64,000 nucleotides of DNA, from positions 62,001 through 126,000 of the forward strand of contig JAKMXF010000328.1 of NCBI GenBank assembly GCA_024704765.1, given 5' to 3'. Below the pieces are notes generated by a model. The model made no database searches. It was given only the letters and a program-made list of their open reading frames with translations, and was not told the DNA's origin. Positions 44,146-56,270 of this stretch are shown piece after piece. The position numbers and the translations under genes were made by a program. The first letter of the stretch is position 1, and the number at the start of each line of letters is the position of its first letter. The DNA comes from Oopsacas minuta (taxonomy: Eukaryota > Porifera > Hexactinellida > Lyssacinosida > Leucopsacidae).

Positions 44146-45660
44146 TCAGGGTTGGGCCCGATTACGGTTACAATCGTAATCATGTTTATATTTGGCTGTA
44201 GTATAATCAAATTCGTAATCAAATCATTCTATCAGATTGTAATCTTACTATTCATCGTATCATGCTAACTTATTATTCCATTGATCTTTCAAATTATGGT
44301 TATACGTCATATAGTTAATAAGGAACAAATTGCATTCTATGTATATAGTTGGGTTTATTGAATTCACCTTTCCCTTGTGTGTTCGAACTTTTCAAATGAT
44401 TTGCCATATCAATTACTTGGAAACAGTATGATGCAAAAGTTACTGGGAAAACTACTTCTAACTTCATAACCTATCTTAAGAGGAGCCATTTAGTTATCCC
44501 TTGATCATTAGATGCCAAGAATATACCATATGATCGTAGTCAAGGAACAGTATCTACAACCAAAAGCAAAAAGAGTCCCGGATCAGGGTAATCAGAATGA
44601 GACAACTGAGACAATTTTTACTTAGTTGCAATGGACCTACTGCCTCTACTGTAGTTATAGGCCTTTCATTCAGGAATATTCTTGAGAAAGCTCAGCCGTG
44701 CTACTTGATGCCATTTAGAAAGTATCTAAGTAGTACTTTGTTGACCTAAAGTTACTTCAGGTCATGTGCTGATATCTGTGATTTTCTCACTTGCGCCACC
44801 ACTATTCTTGACAATTGATATTTGGTCAGATAGACAGAAGCGGTCTCCTCTTGGAGTGATCAGTCACTTTATTATTGACTTTAAATTAAAGAGCGTTATG
44901 TTTGCCTGACGTCGACTTCCTGGGTTACACATAGGTGAAATATTGTCCATCATTTTAAAACATTCCCATTTCCTATCACTAGATAAGTAGATAGAGTAAT
45001 TACTAATAATGCTAGTAATATGAAGAAAGCTTTCCATTTTATCGATATTTGTAATAATGAAGATCGAAATCATAGTGATGGAACGAGCATTGTGACGATG
45101 AGGAGGAATTCTTGACAATGGAGACAGATGAAATGTCTTTTCAACTTGATCTCCATCCGCTAATCATCCATCATCACTCCTGTTTCGATCACAGATCGCA
45201 AATGGTTTGTAAAAATGGCCTGAAAATGTTACACAATTCCAAAGAGAATTGGGAAAGATTTCTAAACTAGTATCTTATGTGGGTCACTCATCACAAGGCT
45301 GTAACCACTTCGAAAAATGATTTCCATTCCAGATGGTCAATGCCACTTGATGGACAACTAACGCTGATCATATCTTACTTATTTTATCGGATTCTAATAT
45401 CCAAATGCTTGACTTTAGCGGGAAACTCAATGCTCTTATGCCAAAGTTCTGCCGTCGTATTCATTAAGAGTCTCTATAAATGGAGATCCTCGATAATCCT
45501 GGCAATTTTGGTCAGCAGCCATTCATTTCCATAGAAACGAACCTTAATAAGCGGTGGGTGGGGGAATGGGGAATATATTGAAATTTAATTTCGACTACGC
45601 GAAAGATCTGTGCCTCAGGTTAGCCAGTATTTATGGGATAATTTCTTTGTACTTTAAGTC
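44146..45660 (+). pseudogene. Decayed hAT element (ZBED/hobo-like)
   Basis: CAGGGTTGGGCCCGATTACG at 44146 looks like a hAT end. On the + strand, blocks of a hAT transposase can be read with many shifts: LETV*CKSYWENY / QYDAKVTGKTTSNFITYLKR (a BED-finger region), and TIDIWSDRQKRSPLGVISHF with the first Asp, then IDFKLKSVMFA and GLHIGEIL (about 44810-44960). Downstream similarity is not safe. The right end was not found; the boundary is arbitrary. Confidence 0.5.
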
Positions 45661-46497
45661 ACTACGCGACTAACTTCTCTCGAGCGAGGTTGTGAGCGCC
45701 ATGTCATAGCCTGCTACGACAAATTTTGCGAGCGATGGGAGAAGAACCATAAGGACTCACTTCCATTCTTGTCAACCGTCCCATTTTGACGGGACATCCT
45801 GCATTTTCGGACGCCAAAACTTGTCGAAAGCCTAAAAACCAGCCCACACACATAACCTCGAAATTGATTAGAAATGTCGTAATCTCAATTTTCTTATCAT
45901 AGCTCTACTTTTCTCATCAAAATTCTATAATAATTCCGCATTGGCCCGTTTTTTTGTATTCCAGTCTCATGTGTATCCTATGTCCCACGATGTCCCTCTA
46001 TACTAGTACTTTTCGTCAGCTTTTTCTTCACTCAGGTTGGCAATATGCATTTAGAGATTCAAAAAATGGTGTGGTAAGAATCTATTAGTTGGGTTACTGA
46101 TTATTGATCTTATGCATTTTGAGACAATAGATCTTATTAGTAAGAATGTTTCATGTTCAAATGGTAATGACAGAATTGAAAAATGGGGCATTGCAGCCCT
46201 GCCCATTATAGTTACTCGCCTAGACGTGTTTGCTCTATTAACTACGGAACTTCCCGTTGTCCCGCAGTGCTAATTCGCTCCTCGCTCATTCAATCAATAT
46301 ACTTTCCTTAGAGTCTTTGAACACTTTACACTAATTGATATAAATTGTAACCTGGGATTTCAAATTTACAACCTATACTAAGTCAAATAGCGTATAGAAT
46401 GTGCAATCCGAATATCAAGGATTTCCTAAGAATAGGAGAATAGGGTGCTACATTTGTTTGAATTTACATGTTGGCAATAATTCGAAAGTTAAATACA
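45661..46497. other. Intronic, no feature seen
   Basis: No gene or repeat recognised. Confidence 0.4.
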
Positions 46498-46673
46498 TTG
46501 GAACATCATCAAAACTAATGGACGGTCAAAAATTTTTCTCCTTATTCGGAGTTCGTGTTAAGCGGAATAATTCCAATTGAATGACTATTCTTAGACCTGA
46601 TTTTGTTGAAATATATGTTTGTCTTATCTTGATATTCGTGTTAACAATTTCGTATTAACGCGGTTCCACTGTT
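46498..46673. mobile_element. Possible pogo-like MITE
   Basis: Imperfect ends TTGGAACATC and GCGGTTCCACTG, with inner TTATTCGGAGTTCGTGTTAA and TTCGTGTTAACAATTTCG. Degraded, no clean TA duplication. Confidence 0.35.
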
Positions 46674-46876
46674 TATGCGCTATTTCGGAATAATTTTGAA
46701 GTTGGCATTATTAGTTAGAATGAATTTTGATTTTGGAATTAGTATTAGTGTTTGCAATCCCTGGATTGGATACTACACATAATATTATATACTTAATTGC
46801 TCACGCTAGTAGAAGTGAATCAAATTCCAAATCTCATCTAATAAAATGAATATTTCTAATATATCTACAAAATACA

Positions 46877-47116
46877 TACCGTAGTCTGGGGCTACTTTGG
46901 CCCACTGGGTTTGCTTTAGCCCAAATATCAAAGTTTCAAAGAAACTAGATTAGATTCAGTATTATACTTGAATATGACTTGCCAAATTATTAACGAATTT
47001 TCAAATATCGTTAGAGAATTTCGAATACAAATACAATATCTATTCGATACGTAAGCAAATTTCAATATTTGGGCCAAAGCAAACCCAGTGGGCCAAAGTA
47101 ACCCCAGTTTACGGTA
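46877..47116. mobile_element. Palindromic MITE
   Basis: 240 bp. Arms of about 60 bp: TACCGTAGTCTGGGGCTACT... with GGCCCACTGGGTTTGCTTTA on the left and the complements on the right. The loop is AT-rich. Non-coding. Confidence 0.85.
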
Positions 47117-47290
47117 CGCAATTAATCTATACTAGCGCACTTCGCTTAATAGGTCTCTACGAGACAGCTTAGGGCCTCAAGTTTGCTTAGGTATTAACCA
47201 GCTACGTTTATTGATGCTTTTGTTGGATACGAAACGGGATATACTCAGCACTTTGTGCCTCAGGGAAAATTTTTATCGAAATATTTATTT
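47117..47290 (+). repeat. Dispersed repeat shared with 2199-2330
   Basis: Shares ACGCAATTAATCTATA.TAGCGC and ATATACTCAGCACTTTGTGCCTC-type blocks with the left-arm insertion of foldback element 1. Unknown origin. Confidence 0.55.
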
Positions 47291-47399
47291 ATTATCCATG
47301 GTCTATCTAAATTCTACTTAATGGCCTTCTTTGGTAATATTTGAACTCTTATGGCTTTAGGTGAGTAGTCTTTGCACTTCGTATCTCCAATAATATGAA

Positions 47400-48880
47400 A
47401 TTTCTCAAAAAATTTTGTAGTCATGATTACGTAGTAACCCATGATGAGTTAGCTTTTGGCTAAAATCATGACGCCAGGATATTTGTCACAATGAAGGGGC
47501 CCTTGATTCAAATTTCAGACTTCTATCATGTATATTAGCTGAGCAGTGGTTAATAATTTGACTTTTCGGAAATCCAAAAAGGTTACAATGAGGTCATAAT
47601 TTCGTCATTGGTGTGAATATTCGTCCAAGACACGAACTAGTACGGGCCAGGCCCAAAATACCACGGTGTGCCATAACTCGACCTAGGGATCTTTCAGTTT
47701 ACGAAGAAGAAGTAGTCAGTCAATTCAAAAAATGATTTCACTCATAAATTTGACCGACTTTCCGTATAGCTAACGAAATATCTTGTTATTATTCGAAAGT
47801 ATAGCGTAGGTGGATTACGAAAATGTCATCAGAATTGTAAAATATGTGTGATGACTTAGCATTGAGGTATAAAATTTTTCATTCGTGTCAACTATTATGT
47901 GCTATTTGACCAGCTTCTCATTATAATATTGATTATGGTTTCTTCTCCATCTTATTGAGAGTTGGTGGACCATGTGTTTAAAGTTTCTGACTTGTAACAC
48001 GAATTCTAACTTTGAGATCAATTCTTGAAGTTATTTCTCTTACAACTCCTTCAAAATTTATAGATACATAATTATATTTCCTTAAAAAATACAGGTGGTC
48101 GTTATTAGTTGTTTTAACGATTGGTGGTCATATATTTTCAAGAGGTCATTTTCATTTTGAGTCAGTGTTATATTTATTTCTTGTGCATACAAGTAAATGC
48201 ATACGTATCTAGTAACATTTGCGTCAATCTTATGGTATTTTTTCGGAACTAACATATATAATTTTACCCCATCACCTAAATTCTTATTGTCGTATAGTGG
48301 GAATATGATGTAATTATGACTTTAGCTGAGTCTTCAATATCATTTTCATCTTTTTGGTGATCTATATTTACACTTGAATTCGAGTTACCAGAGGATATGT
48401 TTCTTATTGCGTGGGCATCATCTGCCTAGGATTTTCCGTCTATAAAAATTTGTAGGAGTCATTTCATTAATTGTATTGATAAAGAAAATTCTGGAGAAAA
48501 TTGCTTGTATTTCTTCAATACAACTGAAGCTCAGTTGTGGGTAGATGGAGCAATATTCTATGGGTTATCTAATGCTAGAAATAAATCTTGATTTTGTATT
48601 TTACTGATGCATGTTTTATTGATTAGTGTTTACACTTCATTAATGTCATCACAGGTACTTATAGTAATAGCTTTGTTGAGTGTAGTCCACTGTTAGTTTT
48701 GTGGTTAGTTCTAATACAACCTTGTCATAGTTTGTTTATCAATTGTTTGTTAAAAAATATGTATGTTTAAGTGGAGAGGTATTGAGCTTTTTCATTAGTT
48801 GGGTATTGGAACAAAGAATTGAATTTGATACTAATGGCATTACCAGTTTACAATATGTTTTTTCTCAATATCTTATTTTT
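47400..48880 (+). repeat. Element X, second diverged copy (partial)
   Basis: The coding-like part at 48510-48560 contains TTEAQLWVDG, matching TTKAQLWVDV at 28520-28560. TTAGTTTTGTGGTTAGTTCTAATACAACC (48690-48720) matches the region at 28686-28715, and the upstream stretch 47995-48130 matches 26760-26900. The catalytic-like and C-terminal parts of X are absent. Frames are broken throughout. Confidence 0.6.
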
Positions 48881-48899
48881 GTTGAAAGTTAGTTTAAGA

Positions 48900-50716
48900 A
48901 TCAATTCCCCTTCCCCAGGTTCACAATCCTAAGCGTAATGTCCATTACCTCATTTCGCGAAATGTCTCCTGATTACGATACTACAAGAAACCTCTGGAAC
49001 AACAGAGCTGGGTTAATTGTTCTGTCCTCGTACACTTTGATTGCCCTAGCTAATGCCATTATCTTCACTTTCAACTTTCTTTTTATTCAAGGAAAATCCC
49101 GTCTTTCCATTTCACCACTGCTAACTTGCCGATGTTGAACATGTTACAAAGATTGACATCCTCGTTTGCATTCACACTTGTAATGATCTTACTTGAATGT
49201 GCTTCATCAGAGAATGGATAAAGGCCCTTGAGTTTCTCAACTATCTTCTTCAGGTCCGCAAGATCTTTATTCATCCTGGACGCTGTTGCCTCCTTTTCTT
49301 GTCCACTAGTGGTGAACATACGGGTAAAATCTTGCATCGCATCATAGTCTGTTGACGACACATGTAAACGCTCCCCACTAGCAAAACAACCCCTCGAACT
49401 AGGCTGTCATCTGGTAGTTCTTGTTTGATTTGTGAAGCTTTCCAATTCACCTGGTCAAATGTGACAATTGCTGGGCTGTGTGTGGTGCTCATAAACAAGC
49501 TTGCATATGTACTCAAGTGTTGAGAAGATATATGTCTTTCCGGCATACATATCAACCATTGTTAAGAAGACCACAGAAGATTGTTCTGTGTGATTTACGG
49601 TGCTTGTGGAAAAGTGTATCATTCTTTGCTAATTCCGTACAAGCTGTTTCAAGCGGAAGGACATCTCCCATAGTATATCAATCCTGCGATTAGCAGACTC
49701 AAGGAATGACAATTGCTGAAATTTAATCCTGCGGTGTGTGTGTGTGGAAAACGGGTATTCTTTAACATAGACTTTGTTCAGGACAGCTATATGTAAATCC
49801 GAATTATTTCTTCTGAAAATTGTTTGGGCGTTATCGCTGCCATCATCCCTCTACCGTGGAATCGTCCCTTCCCGTTCAATGTAACGATATTATGATCAAA
49901 TTTGCCTGCCGTAAACAACCTATCTAATCTGTCACTGTCATAACCAATACATCTGAATGATCTGATGCAACAGAAGCCGTAGCATTTTCTTCAAATCTCT
50001 GAACCTCTGAACCTCAGAATATGAAGAGAAAAGCCATGGCTAAGAGACAATCTATCAATATCGTGACCTGAAATGGTGGTGCATCTGAGCAGCTAAGCCA
50101 AGCTGTAATGGGGAAATCACAACCCTGGGACGGACTGCTTGGACAATTGCATCCCCAATACTTGCTTCTTTCCTATGAGTGTACTCGTTGTAACATACTT
50201 TAATGCTGACTATAATTCCAGTTCAGAAGCTTTTTGATGCTCATCAGTATTCAGTGAGTTCTTCGACTTGAGTTCACTTTTGATATGTCTAGCAGCTGTC
50301 TCTATGGTAAGTCTTTTCTGGGATTCCTTATCATCCACCTTTTGACATGCTGAAATATACTCTCAGGATTTGTTTAGTCTTCTCTTGGAATGTTACAATA
50401 TCATGCAACCTTTCGCCCTCGGCTATGAATATAGACTCTCTCTAATGATCAACAGTAGACTTTAGGTACTGATGACCCTGGTGACATCATCTCGTTCGAT
50501 CTGATGCTCCTTATTTTACTGGCAAGACAAGTGATTGTCGATTGTTCTTCATCGCTTTCCTCAAAGAGGGAGCACGTTATTAGGAAGGATTGTTCTTGGT
50601 CATTGCTTTTAGGCCTCCATGTATAATTCAAATGCTAAGTAAAGAACGTATTGGATCATCCATTGGTGATATCTATCAAACATCAATTGGAACGCATTAC
50701 AAAATACTACCAACTA
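48900..50716 (-). pseudogene. Element Y gene relic, 3' portion (unknown family)
   Basis: On the - strand, MYAGKTYIFSTLEYICKLVY (about 49490-49550), then HHTQPSNCHI, and in a shifted frame VTFDQVNWKASQIKQELPDD with SLVRGVVLLVGSV (about 49390-49480). After another shift come KKIVEKLKGLYPFSDE and IITSVNANEDVNLC (49083-49361). The TFDQ..WKA and VVLL.GS patterns are ones I recall from uncharacterised repeat-associated proteins, but I cannot name the element. The rest, to 50716, shows only short pieces. The reading direction continues upstream past the Tc1 insertion. Confidence 0.45.
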
Positions 50717-50729
50717 CAGGGTGTAACAA

Positions 50730-51900
50730 AAGTGTTGATACCCTAGATAATTCATTAAAACTTATATATTTGAGAGATTCGAAATATTATCGGTTTATAT
50801 ATGAACCATTTTGTTCTAATACGATTCTTATACGTTCCGGCATGCTAGCTAATAAATTCTCTGAAATACTTAGGTTAATGTCTCTCCGTCCTAATTTTGG
50901 TGTTTCTATTCGCTGTTCCTTCTTTGTGATTTTGCCCTCTTCAGTAACCTTCTCTTTTACTATTCCCCAAAGGTTATCAATAGGATTTAAATCAGGGGAG
51001 ATTCCAGGCCATTCAATGTTACGCCAGAAAGCATTTAAATGATCTTGACACCACTTCTGCGTTGCATTCGCTGTGTATGCCGGAGCACCACTTGCATGAA
51101 GATGAATTCGGACTTCTTTTCCAACATTGACCGCTTCAAAACAGATCCATTATTTCGACAACGGTGAACTGCCTCCATACAAGTCGTGGCCAAAATTTGA
51201 TTAATGTAGTAGGCACTATTTATAGATTAACCTTGCGGGATTATATGCAGTTCTGAAAGTTCCTGATGTGGCATCATACCCACACATGAATCTTTCCTGG
51301 AAACTAAACTGAAAATCCCGAAGGAACATATTGCTTATTCTTTGGCCAAACCCAATTATTTTGTTTGTTTGGCGTTGCAAAGAGCTGGAAGGGAGACTCG
51401 CTGACCAAAGAACTTTTTCCAGTAGTTAACTGCCCAATTTTGATGCTTCCGAGCAATGCTCAGGCCATCTTGGATGTTCTTTTGGGATAATCGAGGTATT
51501 TCTTCCCTTTTGAAATACCTAACACCCACCGATTAGATCAAATGACGATGCACACACATATGAGATACAGGATTGCCTCTATTCTTCAATCTCTGTGCAA
51601 GTTTTTTTATGGATTGCCTGCATTTACCGAGTGACTTGTAAATTAACAATTTTATCCGCTCGTTTCAAAATAGGAGCCTCCCCTGAATGAAGTTTATTCA
51701 CTAATGAACTACCATTTTATACAAACTACTAGACCATCGTTTCACCGAAGAGATAGACATTCAAGTCTTAGGTCACTTTCTTTTGTGTGAGCCCTGTACC
51801 TAGCATGCCTATAGCTCGAGAACGAAGCAAGATTCCATGATCATGGACATTCATTAATACGAAATAATGTAACAATGCTAAAATTGGGAAAAAAAAATCA
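50730..51900 (-). pseudogene. Tc1-type transposase relic (DD37D-like spacing)
   Basis: The readable C-terminal part is on the - strand (about 50780-51085): GAPAYTANATQKWCQDHL, then NIEWPGISPDLNPIDNLWGI. Upstream, at about 51230-51290, SELHIIPQG and MMPHQELSEL match the central core. The second catalytic Asp itself is lost (the codon before GAPAY). Counting from its position to the Asp of NPIDN gives 37 residues. Many stops and shifts. The part further 5' lies before the inner insertion and is hard to follow. Confidence 0.75.
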
Positions 51901-51906
51901 AATGTT

Positions 51907-53221
51907 ACAGGGTGGCTTTTAAGTTTTGTCCCATGCAAAACTATTATTTATTAATATTTATATATGGCTTGGTGGTAATGATATTTATTGTTCTAATTTA
52001 TGATTCAGAGACAAAACATTTATCGCGAATTTTTTCAATATAGCCTTCATCATTTTGTATTACACGTGTAATTCTATCTGGCAAGGCCTCAATTGCAGCA
52101 CAGAGGGTTTTTTTGGGAATTTTCTTCCGCTCTTGGCCAAATTTCCTCTTCAGTGACTTGATACTTGTGTGAGAGTTATCACCAGCTTTCGTCTCGAGAA
52201 TTGACCACATAGAATTATCCATGGGATGCAGGTCAGGACTGTAAGGAGGCCATTCTTCCTTGGTTATAAACCAGGAAAATTGTCATGTAACCATGACTGG
52301 GTAACATTAGATGTGTGTGCTGGCGCCCCGTCTTGCTCGGAAACAAATGAAGTACCTCCGAACATGTCTCGACCTATATTCTTCAATACTGGCTCCAAAA
52401 CCATTTCTCGATAATTAATTGATTTAATTTTTACTCTTTGTGGTACAAAAACCAATGGTGTCCGGCCCATTTTTGGCCCCCCCCCCTGCCCAAACCATCA
52501 CCGGCTTAGGTTTCTGTATTCGGCTAACATATCTGAACTTCTCGTCGACTTTGGAAGGAGATGATGTAGGTATACGATCATTTTGTATGTTGGTTGCCTC
52601 CTGGATAGTGAATATTTTCTCATCTGAAAATAATATTTTTTCTAGATTTTCAACAGCATACCGACCCAACGCACCTTTGCATCCTGCAACCCTTTTTCCT
52701 TTACCAATTGAGAAAGGAAGTGTACCTTCTCACGCTTGAATGAACCCATCCCTAAATCCCTTTCACAATTTTAGTCATTACACATGTTGATACTTTCAGA
52801 TCTAGAGCCATTTTCCTTATGGAAAGTCTAGGATTTCGGCGAATTCGCTGGGCGATGACTCTCCCCAAGCTGGAGGTGGTTACTGAGCACGGACGGCCTG
52901 ATCTCGCCTTATCTTCAACTCTTCCAGTATCCTTGTATCGCCTAATAGTGCGGTACCAAATTTCCTTTTGTTTAGAGAGAGTTTCAGGATCTTCAAAATT
53001 TCCCTTGAAGGATGTCCTTTTGCAAATAATTCTACAATTGCCGACCTATCACGTTCCATCACTGATAAAATTGAAATTTCTCTACAATTGTACTCTGAAA
53101 CTGTATATTTATGTTAAATACAGTATAATAAGGTAAACTAATAAGATATATCTAATAGTAGAGACTCAGCTTGGAAAAATTGTTCTTATAAATCATGGGA
53201 CAGAACTTAAAAGCTACCCTG
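51907..53221 (-). mobile_element. maT-like Tc1/mariner element nested in the previous one
   Basis: 1315 bp between TA dinucleotides (51905-51906, 53222-53223). Left end CAGGGTGGCTTTTAAGTTTT; the right end is the imperfect complement (AACTTAAAAGCTACCCTG). Same gene orientation as its host. Confidence 0.93.
51998..53062 (-). pseudogene. maT-like transposase pseudogene (DD37D)
   Basis: From 53062: MMERDRSAIVELFAKGHPSR, the helix-turn-helix; then in another frame GRVIAQRIRRNPRLSIRKMA and FKREKVHFLSQLVKEK. The core has NLEKILFSDEKIFTIQEATN with the first Asp, TPLVFVPQRVKI, and FVSEQDGAPAHTSNVTQSWL with the second. After a one-base shift at about 52265 come KEEWPPYSPDLHPMDNSMWS with the third acidic residue, an Asp, and SLKRKFGQERKKIPKKTL. 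With the shift repaired, 37 residues separate the second and third Asp, as in maT elements. At least three lesions. It is related to the relic at 10370-11076. Confidence 0.88.
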
Positions 53222-53349
53222 TATAATACAATAAGTAATTACTGTAGTATATAATTTAGAAAAGTATAGGAAACAAATTATGTATGGCTCATTGATATTT
53301 AAGATATTCATAAGAAAATAAAAGGTATCAACACTTTTGTTACACCCTG

Positions 53350-54989
53350 TAGTCAAGAAATACAAGGAGTCACTCGGTATGATTTATTCTTAATTCTGTG
53401 ATCAGATTTTCACATTCAGACCGTTGCTAGGGAGTTCGAAATGTTTTTCTCAAAATATAGTCAATATATATATATATATATCTAATTTTCAGAAATTTGA
53501 TGCTGAGCACGAATGTGACAAAGATGATGATCTGCAATCATTTGAAAAGGATTATCCTCAGTTTTTACAACCGGTGATGTTTCGAGTGTTGTGTTAACGA
53601 CAGGATCGTAAAATCTCACTTTCTGATTGTCCCATTTCGGTATATTTTAGTATGTTACTCCCAAGACATGATACTATGAAAAATGCAATAAACAATTTCG
53701 GCAAATTTTTAGGTCGGAACTTTTTCCTTCTTATTTTGACCAGGCTAATACTTGAAGAACTCGTTTAAAAACTAAAAGATCAAATCTTCTGTAATGTATT
53801 GGAATGATGTAGAGACATGCACGACATATTTTGGAGATGACCATAGACTGTTGAGGTGATGAGATTTGTTTGAGAGGCCAAATCTGTTTCAATATGTTAT
53901 ATCTTCGTCCATCCATTGGTTCACGACTGTTTTAGAGCTCCCAATGAACAAATTGAAGCCTAGAAACCTCTGGCCAAGGAAAATAGTCATCATCAGATTC
54001 AGAATCGTACATGTTATCAATGCCCTGTTGCATCTGGCTTTCAGCAGATGCAATATGAGATCAGTTATCAGAACTATTGTGAATAACCTCCGAGATGTTG
54101 CAGTCGGTTGAACGCAGAATATCATTACAAACTGATTCAAGTTGTCGTATATGACATAGAGTTACATAAGGTAATGGGAAACGTTCACCATTATTATACG
54201 AGCAATAGGCAAGCAAATGCTACTGATATGTTTGTATTTACTTCAATCTTACAACTATTGACACTCGGAAGCATAAAAACAAATGTATATTCTTTCAGAT
54301 GCCATGTAGACCATATATTATCAACTGAAATAATAGGAAACTTAATTGTGAATCTTTAACTTCTCCTTCTCTTCTACTCCTGAGTCTAGACTGAGTGAAA
54401 CAGCTTTATTGAGAAGTTCTTCATTCTTGTCTTCTAGAGAGAGTCGGCTGATTTGACCGAGGAGTAAGTTTTAGTAAGAAGGACATCCTGGTAGTATAGT
54501 CTGTACAGCTCCATCTTTAGCTTTGGACGATTGGAAGTTCCTCTAGGTAAGTTCTGTCTCCATTCGGCACTCTGTACGTGGTCTCGTCTTCATCCTCTCT
54601 AAAATGTTTAGAGCACACGTACACAACGTTCAGTTTGTCTATATCATTTTTGTGTAGATCTCATAGGAAAACATATCTCAGCTCATCAGGCTTCTGTGGC
54701 ATCGTAAATTTATTCTGTCTTTCGGATTATAGTTGCTTGTACAACTTGGTGCAAGAACACATGTTGGGCATGACCGTAAGGTAGCTAGTAAGATAGATAA
54801 CGTTTGGGAAAGCGTCAGAAGAGTGTGTGACAAAGAGAACTAGAAATGCCACAAAAGTAATACAATTAGATCTTTTTCAAGACTGTGAAATAATTTTATG
54901 GAGAATATTTATACTTTTAGGGTCATTAATAATTTCATCTTCAAACGCTCCCTGGTGAAGATTTCTCAGGATTATTGTTAGTTACGTCT
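53350..54989. other. Element Y, 5' side; no gene recognised
   Basis: The sequence continuing element Y beyond the Tc1 insertion. A TA microsatellite is at 53463-53480. The open frames on both strands at 53860-54360 overlap and look incidental. No family assignment. Confidence 0.35.
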
Positions 54990-55780
54990 ATTCACGGACT
55001 ACTAATTTCGCCGACTTGACAAAGAGAAACCACAGTCAAAAAGGCATAGGCTGAACAATGTATAACTATAGATATGGTCCATTCTGTATTTTAGTCACTA
55101 GATTTGGTATCTAACAATCTTTGGGTGCTGAATTCAAAAATAACAATTTCAAGGTTCCAAAACTCACTCCCCGCCCTAATTTTGGCAAACAAGCGTAGTC
55201 ATACCCAAAAATCAATCCAATATTTTGTTATAATATGTCATCATACACTAAATTCGCAATATCCTCTCAACTAGGAACGATATTGATTAACCTATGATCA
55301 ATAAATTGTACAACTAAATATATTACTATAATATGGACATTTAGCCCAATTAGGTGATGATGAATTAGCAAAACAATACAATCCACAGTTTTGATTGTAG
55401 AAGCTTGGAATTTTATACCAGCAGAGGCACGGGCTACTAAAATTACCGGACGTGACTATACCATATCACAGTGAAAAATGCATATGCTGAACCATAGCCT
55501 TCTCTATGTAAGGCCTACCATCAACCTCGAATTTTTGGACTAGGGATATGTAGTGTACTGTGAATTATATTAGTATATAGAATGGTTTCATATCGTACCA
55601 AAGGTATTTTATACTTAAGTAGATGTATTACAGATATGTAGAAGATCATGTCACGAAACTAACAAAGCAAAAAATTATCAAAATGTACCAATTTCTTTGC
55701 TTAGTAAGCATTATTTGGAAAATATGGCCCAATTTTTGATGAGCTGCAGAACGTCAAATATCGCATCTTTGATTTCAAGG
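54990..55780 (+). repeat. Left arm of foldback element 2
   Basis: About 790 bp pairing with the reverse complement of 59950-60755 at roughly 85-90 per cent by eye. Within the arm a unit is repeated about 440 bp apart: AC.GTGAC...CACAGTGAAAAATGCAT...CTGAAC near 55450-55490 echoes GACAAAG...CACAGTCAAAAAGGCAT...CTGAAC near 55015-55055. Non-coding. Confidence 0.8.
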
Positions 55781-56044
55781 TTAATGTATGAAATGATGTA
55801 AAGATGCTTTTGTAAATCATATAACAAATTTGTCATAATTAAGTTGGCAGGTTTTTGTGATGCAGTCGTGACCATGGATGGTGATAATTTGTCAATGTGC
55901 ATTTATAAGTAGAAAACCCTCAATGGTGCAACAAAACTCAATATCGCCGATATATAGCATATTCCCGATTTCCCATGCCCTTGTGATATATTTTGATAAT
56001 ACATCTAAAATGATTATTGCATAGTCATCAATAAAGCCCTATAT
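55781..56044. other. Loop region of foldback element 2
   Basis: 264 bp without features. It ends with CCCTATAT (56037-56044), the left copy of the imperfect hAT target duplication. Confidence 0.6.
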
Positions 56045-56270
56045 CAGGGGTGGCCAACCTTTTATACTCTGCGGGCCACATTTAGTTATTGGAGAACTCG
56101 GCGGCCTCACTAATCCAAATTCCCCAAATAGGTTTGACGTTTAATATATACAATTTTGGCAGGGGAAATAACTTTTATTGTACTTTAAATTATGTAAGCA
56201 GATTAATGTGACTTTTGAGATTGTTTTTGATAGGCAAGTTTTATAAAGTCTGGTTTTAGCTCTGTCGTGC

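Larger units (their letters stand above)
50717..53349 (-). mobile_element. Tc1-type element, interrupted by another
   Basis: Ends CAGGGTGTAACAAAAGTGTT and the exact complement, flanked by TA (50715-50716, 53350-53351). Without the inner element (51907-53221 plus one TA) its length is 1316 bp, normal for Tc1 elements. Confidence 0.95.

Noticed and set aside
45277-45534. 85-codon open frame as a gene
   Set aside because: It lies in the decayed hAT relic in a frame without hAT motifs; probably a chance frame.
47662-47672. CACGGTGTGCC, one base from the copy A terminus
   Set aside because: No inner box, partner end or duplication nearby. Eleven bases with a mismatch can occur by chance.
55467-55473. 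CACAGTG heptamers within the arms of foldback 2
   Set aside because: They are internal to the arms, not at their ends, and no 5-bp duplication or inner box accompanies them.
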